The notes under the pieces are model-generated. The model had not been told where the DNA came from. It was given only the letters and a program-made list of their open reading frames with translations, and made no database searches. A stretch of 64,000 nt of DNA from Prauserella cavernicola (GTDB lineage: Bacteria > Actinomycetota > Actinomycetes > Mycobacteriales > Pseudonocardiaceae). A program made the translations under genes and the position numbers. Position 1 is the stretch's first letter; each line of letters begins with the position of its first letter. Shown here one piece after another: positions 52,280 through 59,269 of this stretch. The stretch is from positions 1,239,137 to 1,303,136 of the forward strand of contig NZ_JAENJH010000001.1 of NCBI RefSeq assembly GCF_016595675.1. The letters are read 5' to 3'.

Positions 52280-52372
52280 GACAGGGGTGGTCGGCCACTC
52301 TATGGTGGCTGCGGATCGGCGGGGCGGTCTGTCACGGAAAATGTCCGAAGCAGCTGAGGAGAAGCACCACTC

Positions 52373-53419
52373 GTGAACGCGCACCGCCGGCGACCCGCGG
52401 GAAAACTCACCGTCGCCACGCTCGTCCTCACCGCGTCACTGACGCCCGTACCCGCCGCCGCGCAGCCGCCTGACGACACCTCGGAGGCGATGCAGCGCTA
52501 CCAGGAACTGGGGGCCGAGGCCGCCAAGGCCGACGAGGACATGCTCCAGGCCGAGCAGGAGCTGACCGACAAGCAGGGGCAGCGCGACCGGGCCGACGCC
52601 GCGCTGGCCGAGGCGACGCGGGCGGTGGAACTCGCCCGGCGCGACGAACTGCGGTTCCGCGGCGAGGTCGACGACCTGACCGCCGCGTCGTTCCAGACCG
52701 GGCGGATCAGCCGCTGGAGCGCGGTGCTGACCAGCGACTCCCGCCGCGACTTCCTCGAGCGCATGTCGGCGCTGGGCGTGCTCGCCGACAACAACGAGCA
52801 GAACCTGAGCAGGCTCGGCGACGTCACCGACCGCGCCGACGCCGCGCGCGCCGCGGCGGCGCGGGCCCAGCGCACCGCCGCCGACGCGACCACGGCCGCG
52901 CAGGACGCCGTCGACGAGCTCGATCGCCGTCGGGAGCAGCTGGACACCCAGATCGCCGAGGTCCGCACCGCGCTCGGCGCGCTCAGCGACTCCGAACAGA
53001 GCTCGCTGCAGACCGTGCAGGACACCGGCTCCTACGCGGGCCCGCCCGGCGCCGCCAACGACGCGCTCCAGGCCGCGCTGGCCAAGCGCGGGTCGGCCTA
53101 CGTCTGGGCCGCGCAGGGCCCGGACACGTTCGACTGCTCCGGTCTGACCTCCTGGGCCTACGCGCAGGCCGGGGTGAACATCCCCCGGACCAGCAGGCAG
53201 CAGTGGTACGCGGGCCGCGCCGCCTCGCTCGACGCGCTCGTGCCCGGCGACCTGCTGTTCTTCGACGACGGCACCGGCAACCCCGACACCATCCACCACG
53301 TCGGCATGTTCGTCGGCGACGGCAAGATGATCGACGCGCCCACCGAGGGTCAGGTCGTGGACGTGCGCTCGATGGAGGGCGACGGCCATCTCCTCGGAGC
53401 ACGCCGCATCGCGGGCTGA
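52373..53419 (+). CDS. NlpC/P60 peptidoglycan endopeptidase with coiled-coil region (RipA-like)
   Basis: 348 residues from a GTG preceded by AGGAGAAG. A signal peptide (KLTVATLVLTASLTPVPAAA, cleavage near residue 30) is followed by a long coiled coil (about 38-215, rich in Ala, Glu, Arg). The catalytic NlpC/P60 domain (about 225-348) has the nucleophile Cys255 in FDCSGLTSWAY and His309 in IHHVGMFVGDG. It should cleave gamma-D-Glu-diaminopimelate bonds in peptidoglycan during division or remodelling. The coiled coil usually keeps such enzymes inhibited. It lies 93 bases after a BlaI-type dyad and is followed by an M56 protease gene in the same operon. Confidence 0.93.
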   Translation: MNAHRRRPAGKLTVATLVLTASLTPVPAAAQPPDDTSEAMQRYQELGAEAAKADEDMLQAEQELTDKQGQRDRADAALAEATRAVELARRDELRFRGEVDDLTAASFQTGRISRWSAVLTSDSRRDFLERMSALGVLADNNEQNLSRLGDVTDRADAARAAAARAQRTAADATTAAQDAVDELDRRREQLDTQIAEVRTALGALSDSEQSSLQTVQDTGSYAGPPGAANDALQAALAKRGSAYVWAAQGPDTFDCSGLTSWAYAQAGVNIPRTSRQQWYAGRAASLDALVPGDLLFFDDGTGNPDTIHHVGMFVGDGKMIDAPTEGQVVDVRSMEGDGHLLGARRIAG

Positions 53420-53472
53420 CCCCGCGCGCCTCGTAGGGTGTGCGGGAAACCGGACAACTCCGGAGGAACGCG

Positions 53473-54429
53473 ATGGCGATCTCGGTGGCCCTGCTGGTGG
53501 GCTCCCTCCTGTGTGGCTGGCTGCTGCCGCGAGCGCTGGGCCGCCTCGACGTCCGGCGCCGCGACCCGCTCCCCCTGCTCATCGGCTGGCTGGTCTCGAT
53601 GGCGGGTGTCCTCGTCGCCGCGACCACCGGGCTCGTGCTCCAGCTGCTGCCCGGCCACGGCGTGGGCGGCTGGGCGATCGAACTGGTCGTCGACTGCTGG
53701 TCGGCACTGCACCACGGCCCGGCCCCGCGAGCCGAGCTGTGGGTCGGCCTGCTCGGCCTCGTCGTGGGCGGCGTGGCGGCGGTGCGGCTCGCACTCGTCG
53801 GCGGCCGCCGGTTCAGCGACCTCGCCAGGGAGACGCGGCGGCACCGGAGCACGCTGCGCTCGGTCGGGCGGCGCGCGGACTCGACTCCGGAGACGCTCTG
53901 GCTAGCCCACGACCGGCCCCTCGCGTTCAGCCTCGGGGGCCGCCGGGGACTGATCGTGGCAACCGAGGGACTGACCCGCGCCCTGCCGCCGGCGCAGGTC
54001 GACGCCGTGCTCGAGCACGAACGCGCCCACCTGCGCGGCCGCCACCACCTGCTCATCGCCGCCGCGGACGCACTGCGCACCGTGTTCCCGTTCGTCCCCC
54101 TCTACGCCCACGCGCCGCACGCCTTGCGTGAGCTCGCCGAGCTCGCCGCCGACTCCGCCGCGGCCCGCCGCCACGGGACCGGAACGGTCCACTCCGCACT
54201 CACCGGGGTCGCCCGGCACACCGTTCCCCGCGCGGCACTGGGCATGGCGGCCGACGCGATCACCGTGCGCATGGAACGGCTGCGGCACGGCGACACCGGG
54301 CCCCGGCGAAGCAGGCGCGCGCTGGCCTGTGGCCTGGCCGCCACCAGCGGGCTCCTTCTCCCGTTCCTGACGGCCTTCGCGCTCTTCCTCGGTCTCGCGT
54401 TCACCGTCTGCCCACTGCCCGGCTGGTGA
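53473..54429 (+). CDS. M56-family membrane metalloprotease (BlaR1-like, without sensor domain)
   Basis: 318 residues from the ATG at 53473 after GGAGGAA. Four hydrophobic segments (about 2-20, 33-60, 88-110 and 292-314) surround the cytoplasmic zinc site HERAH (His182, Glu183, His186), with a downstream Glu in RELAELAADSAAA. BlaR1/MecR1 proteins use this domain to inactivate BlaI-type repressors, but the extracellular penicillin-binding domain is absent here, as in other actinobacterial M56 proteins next to BlaI. It follows the NlpC/P60 gene by 53 bases, with no promoter dyad between them. It is the probable antagonist of the BlaI protein encoded at 55343-55708. Confidence 0.9.
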   Translation: MAISVALLVGSLLCGWLLPRALGRLDVRRRDPLPLLIGWLVSMAGVLVAATTGLVLQLLPGHGVGGWAIELVVDCWSALHHGPAPRAELWVGLLGLVVGGVAAVRLALVGGRRFSDLARETRRHRSTLRSVGRRADSTPETLWLAHDRPLAFSLGGRRGLIVATEGLTRALPPAQVDAVLEHERAHLRGRHHLLIAAADALRTVFPFVPLYAHAPHALRELAELAADSAAARRHGTGTVHSALTGVARHTVPRAALGMAADAITVRMERLRHGDTGPRRSRRALACGLAATSGLLLPFLTAFALFLGLAFTVCPLPGW

Positions 54430-54524
54430 CGGCGTCGAAAGCGGGCGCGGGAGGTCAGTCGGGGTTGACCCCCCGCGCCCCGTCCACGTGCGACCCAGGC
54501 AAAGCCGCACGCGAACGCGTCGAC

Positions 54525-54541
54525 AACTATAGCGAATAGTA
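54525..54541. promoter_or_regulatory. BlaI-type operator, one mismatch
   Basis: AACTA-N7-TAGTA (54525-54541) matches the dyad TACTA-N7-TAGTA at nine of ten positions. It stands 36 bases upstream, start to start, of an exact copy, in front of the DsbA-like/blaI operon. Two sites on similar faces of the helix would favour cooperative binding or looping. Confidence 0.6.
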
Positions 54542-54560
54542 GTCAGCACTCGCGGTCAGC

Positions 54561-54577
54561 TACTATTTCTCTTAGTA
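54561..54577. promoter_or_regulatory. BlaI-type operator TACTA-N7-TAGTA
   Basis: Exact dyad: TACTA at 54561-54565 and TAGTA at 54573-54577. It ends 36 bases before the ATG of the DsbA-like gene, where it would cover the promoter. Since blaI is the second gene of that operon, this implies autoregulation. Confidence 0.78.
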
Positions 54578-54613
54578 AGTCAGTCACGACGCACCCGCTG
54601 GAGCCCGCGAGCG

Positions 54614-55291
54614 ATGACCCGCAACACGAAGATCTCCCTGACCCTGATCGGCGTGGTGGTGGCCGTCGTCGCCGTGCTGCTCGTGGCGAACCGCCCCTCC
54701 GGCGAACGTGCGGCGGGTTCCGGCGAACCCGGTTCGGGTGCCACGCCCGGCGCCGCGGCACCGGTGGTGCGCCCCGACAGCCACCGGCTGTCCGCCGCGC
54801 CGGACGGCAAGGTGACCCTGGTCGAGTTCCTCGACCTCGAGTGCGAGGCGTGCCGCGCCGCCTACCCCGCCGTGGAGACCCTGCGCGAGGAGTACGCGGG
54901 GCGCGTGACGTTCGTGATCCGCTACTTCCCCGTTCCCGGACACCGCAACGCCGAGCTCGCTGCCAGGGCGGTGGAGGCCGCGTCGCGGCAGGGCAAGCTC
55001 GAGGGGATGTACCACACGATGTACGAGACGCAGCCGCAGTGGGGCGAGGCGCAGGTCGACCACCGCGACACGTTCCTCGGGTTCGCGCGGGAACTCGGGC
55101 TGGACATGGCCACGTTCCGCAGGGATCTCGACGACCCCGCCACGATCGCGCGGGTGCTCAAGGACCGTGACGACGGTGTCCGCCTCGGTGTGTCGGGCAC
55201 CCCGACGTTCTTCCTCAACGGCGAACCGCTGACGGGCCCGTTGTCCCTCGACATCATCCGGGACCGGCTCGACGCGGAACTCGCGCGGTGA
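54614..55291 (+). CDS. Membrane-anchored DsbA-like thioredoxin-fold oxidoreductase
   Basis: 225 residues. One N-terminal helix (KISLTLIGVVVAVVAVLLVA, about 6-25) anchors an extracytoplasmic domain after a Gly/Pro linker. The redox motif Cys77-Glu-Ala-Cys80 is in LECEACRAAYPAVE, and the cis-proline loop is GVSGTPTFFLNG. It belongs to the DSBA-like Thioredoxin_4 group, which oxidises cysteines in exported proteins and is reoxidised by VKOR in actinobacteria. A VKOR gene lies 1 kb downstream on the other strand with the same type of operator. The gene is first in an operon with blaI. Confidence 0.93.
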   Translation: MTRNTKISLTLIGVVVAVVAVLLVANRPSGERAAGSGEPGSGATPGAAAPVVRPDSHRLSAAPDGKVTLVEFLDLECEACRAAYPAVETLREEYAGRVTFVIRYFPVPGHRNAELAARAVEAASRQGKLEGMYHTMYETQPQWGEAQVDHRDTFLGFARELGLDMATFRRDLDDPATIARVLKDRDDGVRLGVSGTPTFFLNGEPLTGPLSLDIIRDRLDAELAR

Positions 55292-55342
55292 CAACGCCCG
55301 CGGGCGCGCGCCGCGTACGATGTGCGCCGAAAGGGAGGTGCC

Positions 55343-55708
55343 ATGCACGGTCTTGGTGAGCTCGAAACCGCGGTGATGAACGTACTCTGGGACGCCGACG
55401 AGCCGATCAAGGTCAGGGACGTGCTGGAACGCCTCGACACCGGCAAGTCACTGGCCTACACGACCGTGATGACCGTGCTCGACAACCTCCACCGCAAGGG
55501 CTGGGCCGAACGCGAGCACCGTGGCAAGGCCTACGTCTACACGCCTGCCTGGAGCAGGGAGGAAGCCTCGGCGCGTGCCCTGCGCGATGTGCTCGACTCC
55601 TCGGGCGACCCCGAAGCCGTGCTGCTGCACTTCGTCGCGTCGGGCTCCGACGAGGAGACCGACCTGCTGCGCGGCGCGCTGCGCAAGAAGCGGATCCGCC
55701 GCCGCTGA
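55343..55708 (+). CDS. blaI: BlaI/MecI/CopY-family transcriptional repressor
   Basis: 121 residues from the ATG at 55343 after GGGAGG; the frame upstream adds seven residues only. The winged helix is LGELETAVMNVLWDADEPIK, VRDVLERLDTGKSLAYTTVM and TVLDNLHRKGWAEREHRGKA followed by YVYTP, all standard BlaI. The C-terminal dimer helices (about 80-121) include EEASARALRDVLDSS and the basic end RKKRIRRR. Such repressors bind TAC/GTA-type dyads and are inactivated when their M56 partner cleaves them. The partner here is probably the M56 protease at 53473-54429. Four candidate operators lie in three neighbouring promoters. Confidence 0.93.
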   Translation: MHGLGELETAVMNVLWDADEPIKVRDVLERLDTGKSLAYTTVMTVLDNLHRKGWAEREHRGKAYVYTPAWSREEASARALRDVLDSSGDPEAVLLHFVASGSDEETDLLRGALRKKRIRRR

Positions 55709-55721
55709 GGCGTCAGCGCGG

Positions 55722-55958
55722 TCAGTACGACTCGCCCCGGTGCTCCCGGACCATTGTCAGCAGACCCAGCAGCCACAGCAGGACCACCGGCACCAGCAGC
55801 CAGGGCATGTTCGCGACGGCCGCGATCACGGCCGTGACCGCGGCCACCACCAGCGGCGCGACGACCCGCATCCGGTCCCTGTTGATCAACGCGCCCGCGA
55901 GCGTGATCCACACGGCCATGACCGGCAGGTAGAGCACTCCCTGGGGAATGGCCGACAT
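55722..55958 (-). CDS. Small membrane protein downstream of VKOR
   Basis: 78 residues (MSAIPQGVLYLPVMAVWITL at the start) with three hydrophobic segments: about 6-24, 31-50 and 52-68, ending in a short charged tail MVREHRGESY. I do not recognise a named family. AGAGG lies upstream, and the gene begins 14 bases after the VKOR stop, so it is co-transcribed with it. It may assist VKOR or DsbA at the membrane; this is inference from position. The convergent blaI gene ends 13 bases away. Confidence 0.7.
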   Translation of the reverse strand: MSAIPQGVLYLPVMAVWITLAGALINRDRMRVVAPLVVAAVTAVIAAVANMPWLLVPVVLLWLLGLLTMVREHRGESY

Positions 55959-55972
55959 CCTCACACCTCTTT

Positions 55973-56614
55973 CTAGACGAACAGCCCCGACCAGTACCAC
56001 CAGAATGCCTGGCCGATCAGAACGATCACCACCAGGTACCAGGTCGTGAGCACCACGCCGTGGTATCGGACCGGCCAGCGCCCGAGCGGCCGCAGTGCCG
56101 ACGGGAGCCGCAGGTGCCCCGCCGCCAGGTTGTGGACCGTCGTGTACCAGAAGACCGGCAGCATCACCGCCCACACCACCAGGCAATAAGGACAGAGCGC
56201 GCCGATCGCGTACACGCTCTGCGCGAAGAGCCAATGCACGAACACGATGCCGAAGACTGCCCCGGCCTGCAGACCCAGCCAGCACCACCGTGGCAGGCGC
56301 GCGCCGGTCAGCAGCACCACGCCGAACGTGGCCACGACGGGAAAAGCCACCACGCCGATGACGGGGTTGGGAAAGCCGAACGCCTCGGCCTGCGGCGTCG
56401 ACATCGCCGACCCGCAGGACAGCACCGGGTTGATGCTGCACGAGGCAACGTAGGCGGGGTCGGCCAGCGAGTTGATCTTCTCGATCAGCAGCGCCGCCGC
56501 GGCGAGCGTGCCGACGAGGCCACCGACTGTGAGCACCCAGGCCGTCACGCGGTGCACGAACCGGGCGGTGTCCGGCGACTGCTCCGCGGTCGCCTCCGCC
56601 GTCGTCCCGGCCAT
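55973..56614 (-). CDS. Vitamin K epoxide reductase (VKOR) family protein
   Basis: 213 residues from the ATG at 56614, which has GGGG seven bases upstream; an in-frame ATG at 56650 lies inside the operator dyad and is less likely. Five hydrophobic segments are visible. The loop cysteines are Cys59 and Cys67 (SCSINPVLSCGS), and the quinone-side pair is Cys141 and Cys144 in LCPYCLVVWA. VKOR passes electrons from DsbA-type proteins to menaquinone in actinobacteria, so the partner is the DsbA-like protein at 54614-55291. The operator at 56638-56654 places both in one regulon. Confidence 0.93.
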   Translation of the reverse strand: MAGTTAEATAEQSPDTARFVHRVTAWVLTVGGLVGTLAAAALLIEKINSLADPAYVASCSINPVLSCGSAMSTPQAEAFGFPNPVIGVVAFPVVATFGVVLLTGARLPRWCWLGLQAGAVFGIVFVHWLFAQSVYAIGALCPYCLVVWAVMLPVFWYTTVHNLAAGHLRLPSALRPLGRWPVRYHGVVLTTWYLVVIVLIGQAFWWYWSGLFV

Positions 56615-56637
56615 ACGCCGACCCCATTCCTCGAAGT

Positions 56638-56654
56638 TACTAAGCTCCATAGTA
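56638..56654. promoter_or_regulatory. BlaI-type operator TACTA-N7-TAGTA
   Basis: Exact dyad (TACTA 56638-56642, TAGTA 56650-56654) directly upstream of the VKOR gene, 24 bases from its start codon. It matches the sites at 52263 and 54561. The dyad reads the same on both strands, as expected for a dimeric repressor. Confidence 0.77.
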
Positions 56655-57136
56655 CGACCAGCCGTCGGGCTGCCGGCTCCCGCACTGCCGAGCCCGCCAG
56701 AAAACAGTTTAATTAATTGAACTTGTGCCAGCTTTTGCGGAATTCTTTCATTCCAGGAATCGAAGACACTAATTGTGAGCGCGTAGTCGCCGTGCTACCG
56801 TCTTCGAACCAGTGAAGACGACTCCGACACGGCCTTCTTCGCTGGCGATAACACCGCATCATCCCCATGTCGTCGTCGGCGCCGCGCGAGGTCCTTGGCT
56901 CGTGCGGGCCATCCACGCCGAGCCCTGGGGTAGCGGCACGACAAGCGGCCTCACCTGGTCAAACGATGGTGTGCGCACACACTCCTGTCGAACTCCGGGT
57001 GGGCCGCCTGCCGTCCGGCGGAGCGCGGGCCACCCGCGCTCCGCCGTTGTCGGCATGTCCGGAAATTCGCCGGGAAGCACGTCATCCGCATTTGTTTCTC
57101 CGACAGATAACACTCAATCAGGTGGCCTGATTCGGC
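56655..57136. other. AT-rich intergenic stretch without a supported gene
   Basis: About 480 bases separate the VKOR promoter from the secreted-protein promoter block. It contains TTAATTAATTGAA (56709-56721) and a small inverted repeat GGAAT-N6-ATTCC (56739-56754), and is less GC-rich than its surroundings. Open frames here have no start signals or family resemblance and none matches the paralogous region further on. It is a possible Lsr2 target. Confidence 0.45.
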
Positions 57137-57178
57137 GTTTATCCGGAGCTGAAACTGGTAACTTCTGTCGTGCCGCAC
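57137..57178 (+). promoter_or_regulatory. Conserved upstream block of secreted-protein gene 1
   Basis: GTTTA (57137) with CCGG following, then AACTGGTAACTT (57153-57164) and GTCGTGCCGCAC (57167-57178) recur almost exactly before the second copy of the gene (58431-58473). The distance from the block end to the start codon is also the same within one base (53 and 54). It is probably the promoter and the start of the leader, with a shared activator or sigma factor site. Which part is -35 or -10 cannot be told. Confidence 0.65.
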
Positions 57179-57231
57179 AAGCCAGAGTTCGCACTGCGGC
57201 TCCTCCGAATCCGATTGATGGGATTGCTCTA

Positions 57232-57534
57232 GTGATCAAGAAAGCTGCTTTCGTCGCCGCCACCGCCGCCGGTCTGATGATGCTGGGCGGCACCGCGTTC
57301 GCGAGCCAGGCCACCGCCGGCGATGAGGACGTCACCAGCCAGATCGGCCTCGTCAACACCGGCGACGTCCTCGACACCGTCGGCGTGTGCGACAACAACG
57401 TGAACGTCCTGGGCGTGCAGGTCACCGACATCCTGAACGGCTCCGGCCTGGCCGCGCCGCTCGTGTCGCCCGCGGGCGTCGCCACCAACGGCACCGCCTC
57501 GCCGGAGATCTGCGCGTCGAGCGTCGACGGCTGA
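57232..57534 (+). CDS. Small secreted protein, copy 1 (chaplin/rodlin-like?)
   Basis: 100 residues from the GTG at 57232; upstream ATGs are out of frame. A Sec signal peptide (MIKKAAFVAATAAGLMMLGG, cleaved after AFA, about residue 24) leaves a mature part of about 76 residues. That part contains QIGLVNTGDVLDTVGVCDNN and VNVLGVQVTDILNG, with two cysteines about 40 residues apart. The alternating hydrophobic Asn/Val/Leu pattern recalls the surface-active chaplins and rodlins of Streptomyces, but the Cys spacing differs, so this is only an analogy. It is about 83% identical to the protein at 58528-58830. A 19-bp terminator hairpin follows. Confidence 0.75.
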   Translation: MIKKAAFVAATAAGLMMLGGTAFASQATAGDEDVTSQIGLVNTGDVLDTVGVCDNNVNVLGVQVTDILNGSGLAAPLVSPAGVATNGTASPEICASSVDG

Positions 57535-57551
57535 TCGAGCCGGTTCACGCC

Positions 57552-57595
57552 AGAGGGCGCGGCGAACGACTTCCCGGTCGTTCGCCGCGCCCTCT
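57552..57595 (+). terminator. 19-bp perfect hairpin terminator
   Basis: AGAGGGCGCGGCGAACGAC (57552-57570) and its exact complement (57577-57595) surround the loop TTCCCG. The hairpin starts 17 bases after the stop of the secreted-protein gene and is followed by a short T-rich stretch. It also faces the end of the convergent HTH gene and may serve both. Confidence 0.85.
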
Positions 57596-57636
57596 GTTCG
57601 TGTGCGCTCTTCCCGCGCGCCCGCCCGGAGCGCGGG

Positions 57637-58116
57637 CTAGTCCTCATCCGACGTGTCCGCGGAGTCCTCCCGTCGCGGATCGAGGTCGAAGTTCTTCCAG
57701 ATCCGCCCCACCGTCGACGGCGAAACCCCGAACTCCGCTGCCATCGCGGCCCTGGACCACCGTCGCCCGTCGACGGGAGCACGTTCCCGCGTCGCCGCGA
57801 CCACGTTGTCGACCTGCTCCCCACTGATCTTGCGCGGCGCGCCCGGTCGCGGACGATCCCGCAGTCCGTCGATGCGGTACCGCAGAAAGCGATGCCGCCA
57901 CTTCGTCACGGTCTGCGGCCAGATACCCAGTTCCGACGCGACATCGGCGTTCGACCGCGTCCCCGCGTCCTCGGCGCAGCCGAGCACGATCCTGGACCGC
58001 AGCACCAGGGCCTCCGCCGCGGGCGAGCCCTCCACCGACCGCGACCATCGCAACAGCGTCGCGTACTCGACATCGGACAACGTCACAGGTTCCTTGGGAC
58101 GCCCTCGTCCAGCCAT
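57637..58116 (-). CDS. Stand-alone HTH protein derived from an IS630-type transposase
   Basis: 159 residues from the ATG at 58116 (MAGRGRPKEPVTLSD), with GGGGAA six bases upstream; an ATG at 58140 is in frame but has no ribosome site. Two HTH regions resemble the N-terminal part of IS630/Tc1-type transposases: NADVASELGIWPQTVTKWRH with RFLRYRIDGLRDRPRPGAPR, and SRAAMAAEFGVSPSTVGRIW. The DDE catalytic domain is missing, and the C-terminus is acidic (REDSADTSDED). It therefore cannot transpose and is probably a domesticated DNA-binding regulator. It lies between two copies of a secreted-protein gene. A 20-base direct repeat lies directly before its start. Confidence 0.83.
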   Translation of the reverse strand: MAGRGRPKEPVTLSDVEYATLLRWSRSVEGSPAAEALVLRSRIVLGCAEDAGTRSNADVASELGIWPQTVTKWRHRFLRYRIDGLRDRPRPGAPRKISGEQVDNVVAATRERAPVDGRRWSRAAMAAEFGVSPSTVGRIWKNFDLDPRREDSADTSDED

Positions 58117-58129
58117 GATCATTTCCCCA

Positions 58130-58176
58130 GATTTATTCATCGTATTTTGGATTTATTCACCGTACTTGCGGTGAAT
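58130..58176. promoter_or_regulatory. 20-base-period direct repeat and palindrome upstream of the HTH gene
   Basis: GATTTATTCATCGTATTT (58130-58147) is repeated with two changes as GATTTATTCACCGTACTT (58150-58167), a period of 20 bases or two helix turns. The second unit runs into a perfect inverted repeat ATTCACCG-TACTTG-CGGTGAAT (58155-58176). The block begins 14 bases before the HTH start codon. It is a likely operator, perhaps for the HTH protein itself, or a relic of the transposon end. Confidence 0.6.
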
Positions 58177-58430
58177 TTCTCGCGTGGACCAGGAGTTCAC
58201 CGGCAACGATACGCGCGACGCGCCCGCCATCGAATCCGGGGTTCATTCTTTTGGCTTCCCTTGATGACGTGTTCTAGTCGGTGATCAACATGTTAATTGA
58301 CCGTATTTGATGTGTTTTATTCTGCGCCACTGACCGGCAGCTCGCTGTGCGTGACCGGATGGTGGAGTCGTCTCATGCTTCCGTGTTTAAACTGGGCCGA
58401 ACCGGTGACCCGAGGACTCCGTGAGCTCGT
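58177..58430. other. AT-rich spacer between the HTH gene and copy 2
   Basis: About 250 bases without a supported gene; together with the blocks on either side it makes a 411-base gene-free gap. It is AT-rich around 58281-58325 and again around 58380-58392. No clear terminator or extra promoter motif was found. Confidence 0.4.
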
Positions 58431-58473
58431 GTTTACACCGGGTTGATAACTGGTAACTTTCGTCGTGCCGCAC
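58431..58473 (+). promoter_or_regulatory. Conserved upstream block of secreted-protein gene 2
   Basis: GTTTACACCGG (58431-58441) and AACTGGTAACTTTCGTCGTG with CCGCAC (58448-58473) repeat the block found before copy 1 with very few changes. The start codon is 55 bases further on. The parallel conservation of coding and upstream sequence points to a recent tandem duplication including the promoter. Confidence 0.65.
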
Positions 58474-58527
58474 CCGCTCGAGGTTGCGATGCGGCGTTCC
58501 CGAAATCCTATTGATTGGATTATTCAA

Positions 58528-58830
58528 GTGATCAAGAAAGCTGCTTTCGTCGCCGCCACCGCCGCCGGCCTGATGATGCTGGGCGGCACCGCCTTCGCGA
58601 GCCAGGCCACCACCGGCGATGACGACGTCACCAGCCAGATCGGCCTCGTCAACACCGGTGACATCCTTGACACCGTTGGCGTGTGCGGCAACGACGTGAA
58701 CGTTCTCGGCGTCCAGGTCACGGACATCCTGAACGGCTCGGGCCTGTCCCTGCCGATCCTGTCGCCCGCCGGCGGCGCCGCCACCGAGGTCGTCTCGCCG
58801 GAGGTTTGCGCCTCGAGCGTCGAAGGCTGA
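58528..58830 (+). CDS. Small secreted protein, copy 2 (chaplin/rodlin-like?)
   Basis: 100 residues from the GTG at 58528, the start shared with copy 1. An ATG at 58489 with GAGG nearby would add 13 residues (MRRSRNPIDWIIQ) and remains possible, since the bases before the GTG are also similar between copies. The signal peptide is identical to copy 1, with cleavage after AFA. The mature part has QIGLVNTGDILDTVGVCGND and VNVLGVQVTDILNGSGLSLP; differences cluster in the C-terminal third, between the second half of the repeat-like region and EVCASSVEG. Both cysteines are kept. A terminator with a T-tract follows 51 bases later. Confidence 0.75.
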   Translation: MIKKAAFVAATAAGLMMLGGTAFASQATTGDDDVTSQIGLVNTGDILDTVGVCGNDVNVLGVQVTDILNGSGLSLPILSPAGGAATEVVSPEVCASSVEG

Positions 58831-58881
58831 GCTGGGTTTTCGCCACAACCACCTCCTGTGGGCGAATACTGAGGTCTCAAT

Positions 58882-58946
58882 AACCACGAAGTCGCATCGG
58901 GATCGAGATGAACCGGCCCACTGCGACTTCGTGGTTTTTCGTTTTC
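58882..58946 (+). terminator. Intrinsic terminator with 15-bp stem and T-rich tail
   Basis: AACCACGAAGTCGCA (58882-58896) and its exact complement (58922-58936) form a stem around a 25-base loop, followed by TTTCGTTTT. It stands 51 bases after the second secreted-protein gene and is one of the few terminators here with a T-run. Confidence 0.85.
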
Positions 58947-59269
58947 CGATTTCTCGAACTCGTCTATCGAGTCGAATCCAGAACGACGGCGGAAGCAGAT
59001 CCTTCACACGCGTCTCACCTCGCGGAGCACGAAGTCGGGTCCGCCGTCTTTTCTGTACTGATACCAGTTTCACAAATACCAGCAGGTAACCGCGGGACGG
59101 GCGATCCTTCACCTTTCTCGAAACCTCGCGCCTGCCACAAAGAACCGCTGACCGGTCTCGCACCCGCCCACGCTCGTCCCGCGACACCGTTGACGCCTGT
59201 CGGGAATTTCCGTCGGGCAGGGACCTTCGACCCTGACGGCGGAGCTGGGGTACGAGCACGCTGAGTGCG
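58947..59269. other. Intergenic stretch without a supported gene
   Basis: About 320 bases between the terminator and the DMT-type gene, moderately AT-rich to about 59120 and GC-rich after. An open frame at 58908-59264 overlaps the terminator, has no ribosome site and no recognised domain. I see nothing else. Confidence 0.45.

Noticed and set aside
53473-55708. A beta-lactam resistance island (blaI/blaR)
   Set aside because: No beta-lactamase gene is present and the M56 protein lacks a penicillin-binding sensor domain; the regulated genes concern cell-wall hydrolysis and disulfide formation.
57637-58116. A complete IS630-type insertion sequence
   Set aside because: Only the HTH part is present, no DDE domain and no terminal inverted repeats or target duplications were seen around it.
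57232-58830. True chaplins or rodlins
   Set aside because: Segments such as VNVLGVQV are reminiscent, but cysteine spacing (about 40 residues) and length do not match the chaplin domain, and no rodlin pattern is complete.
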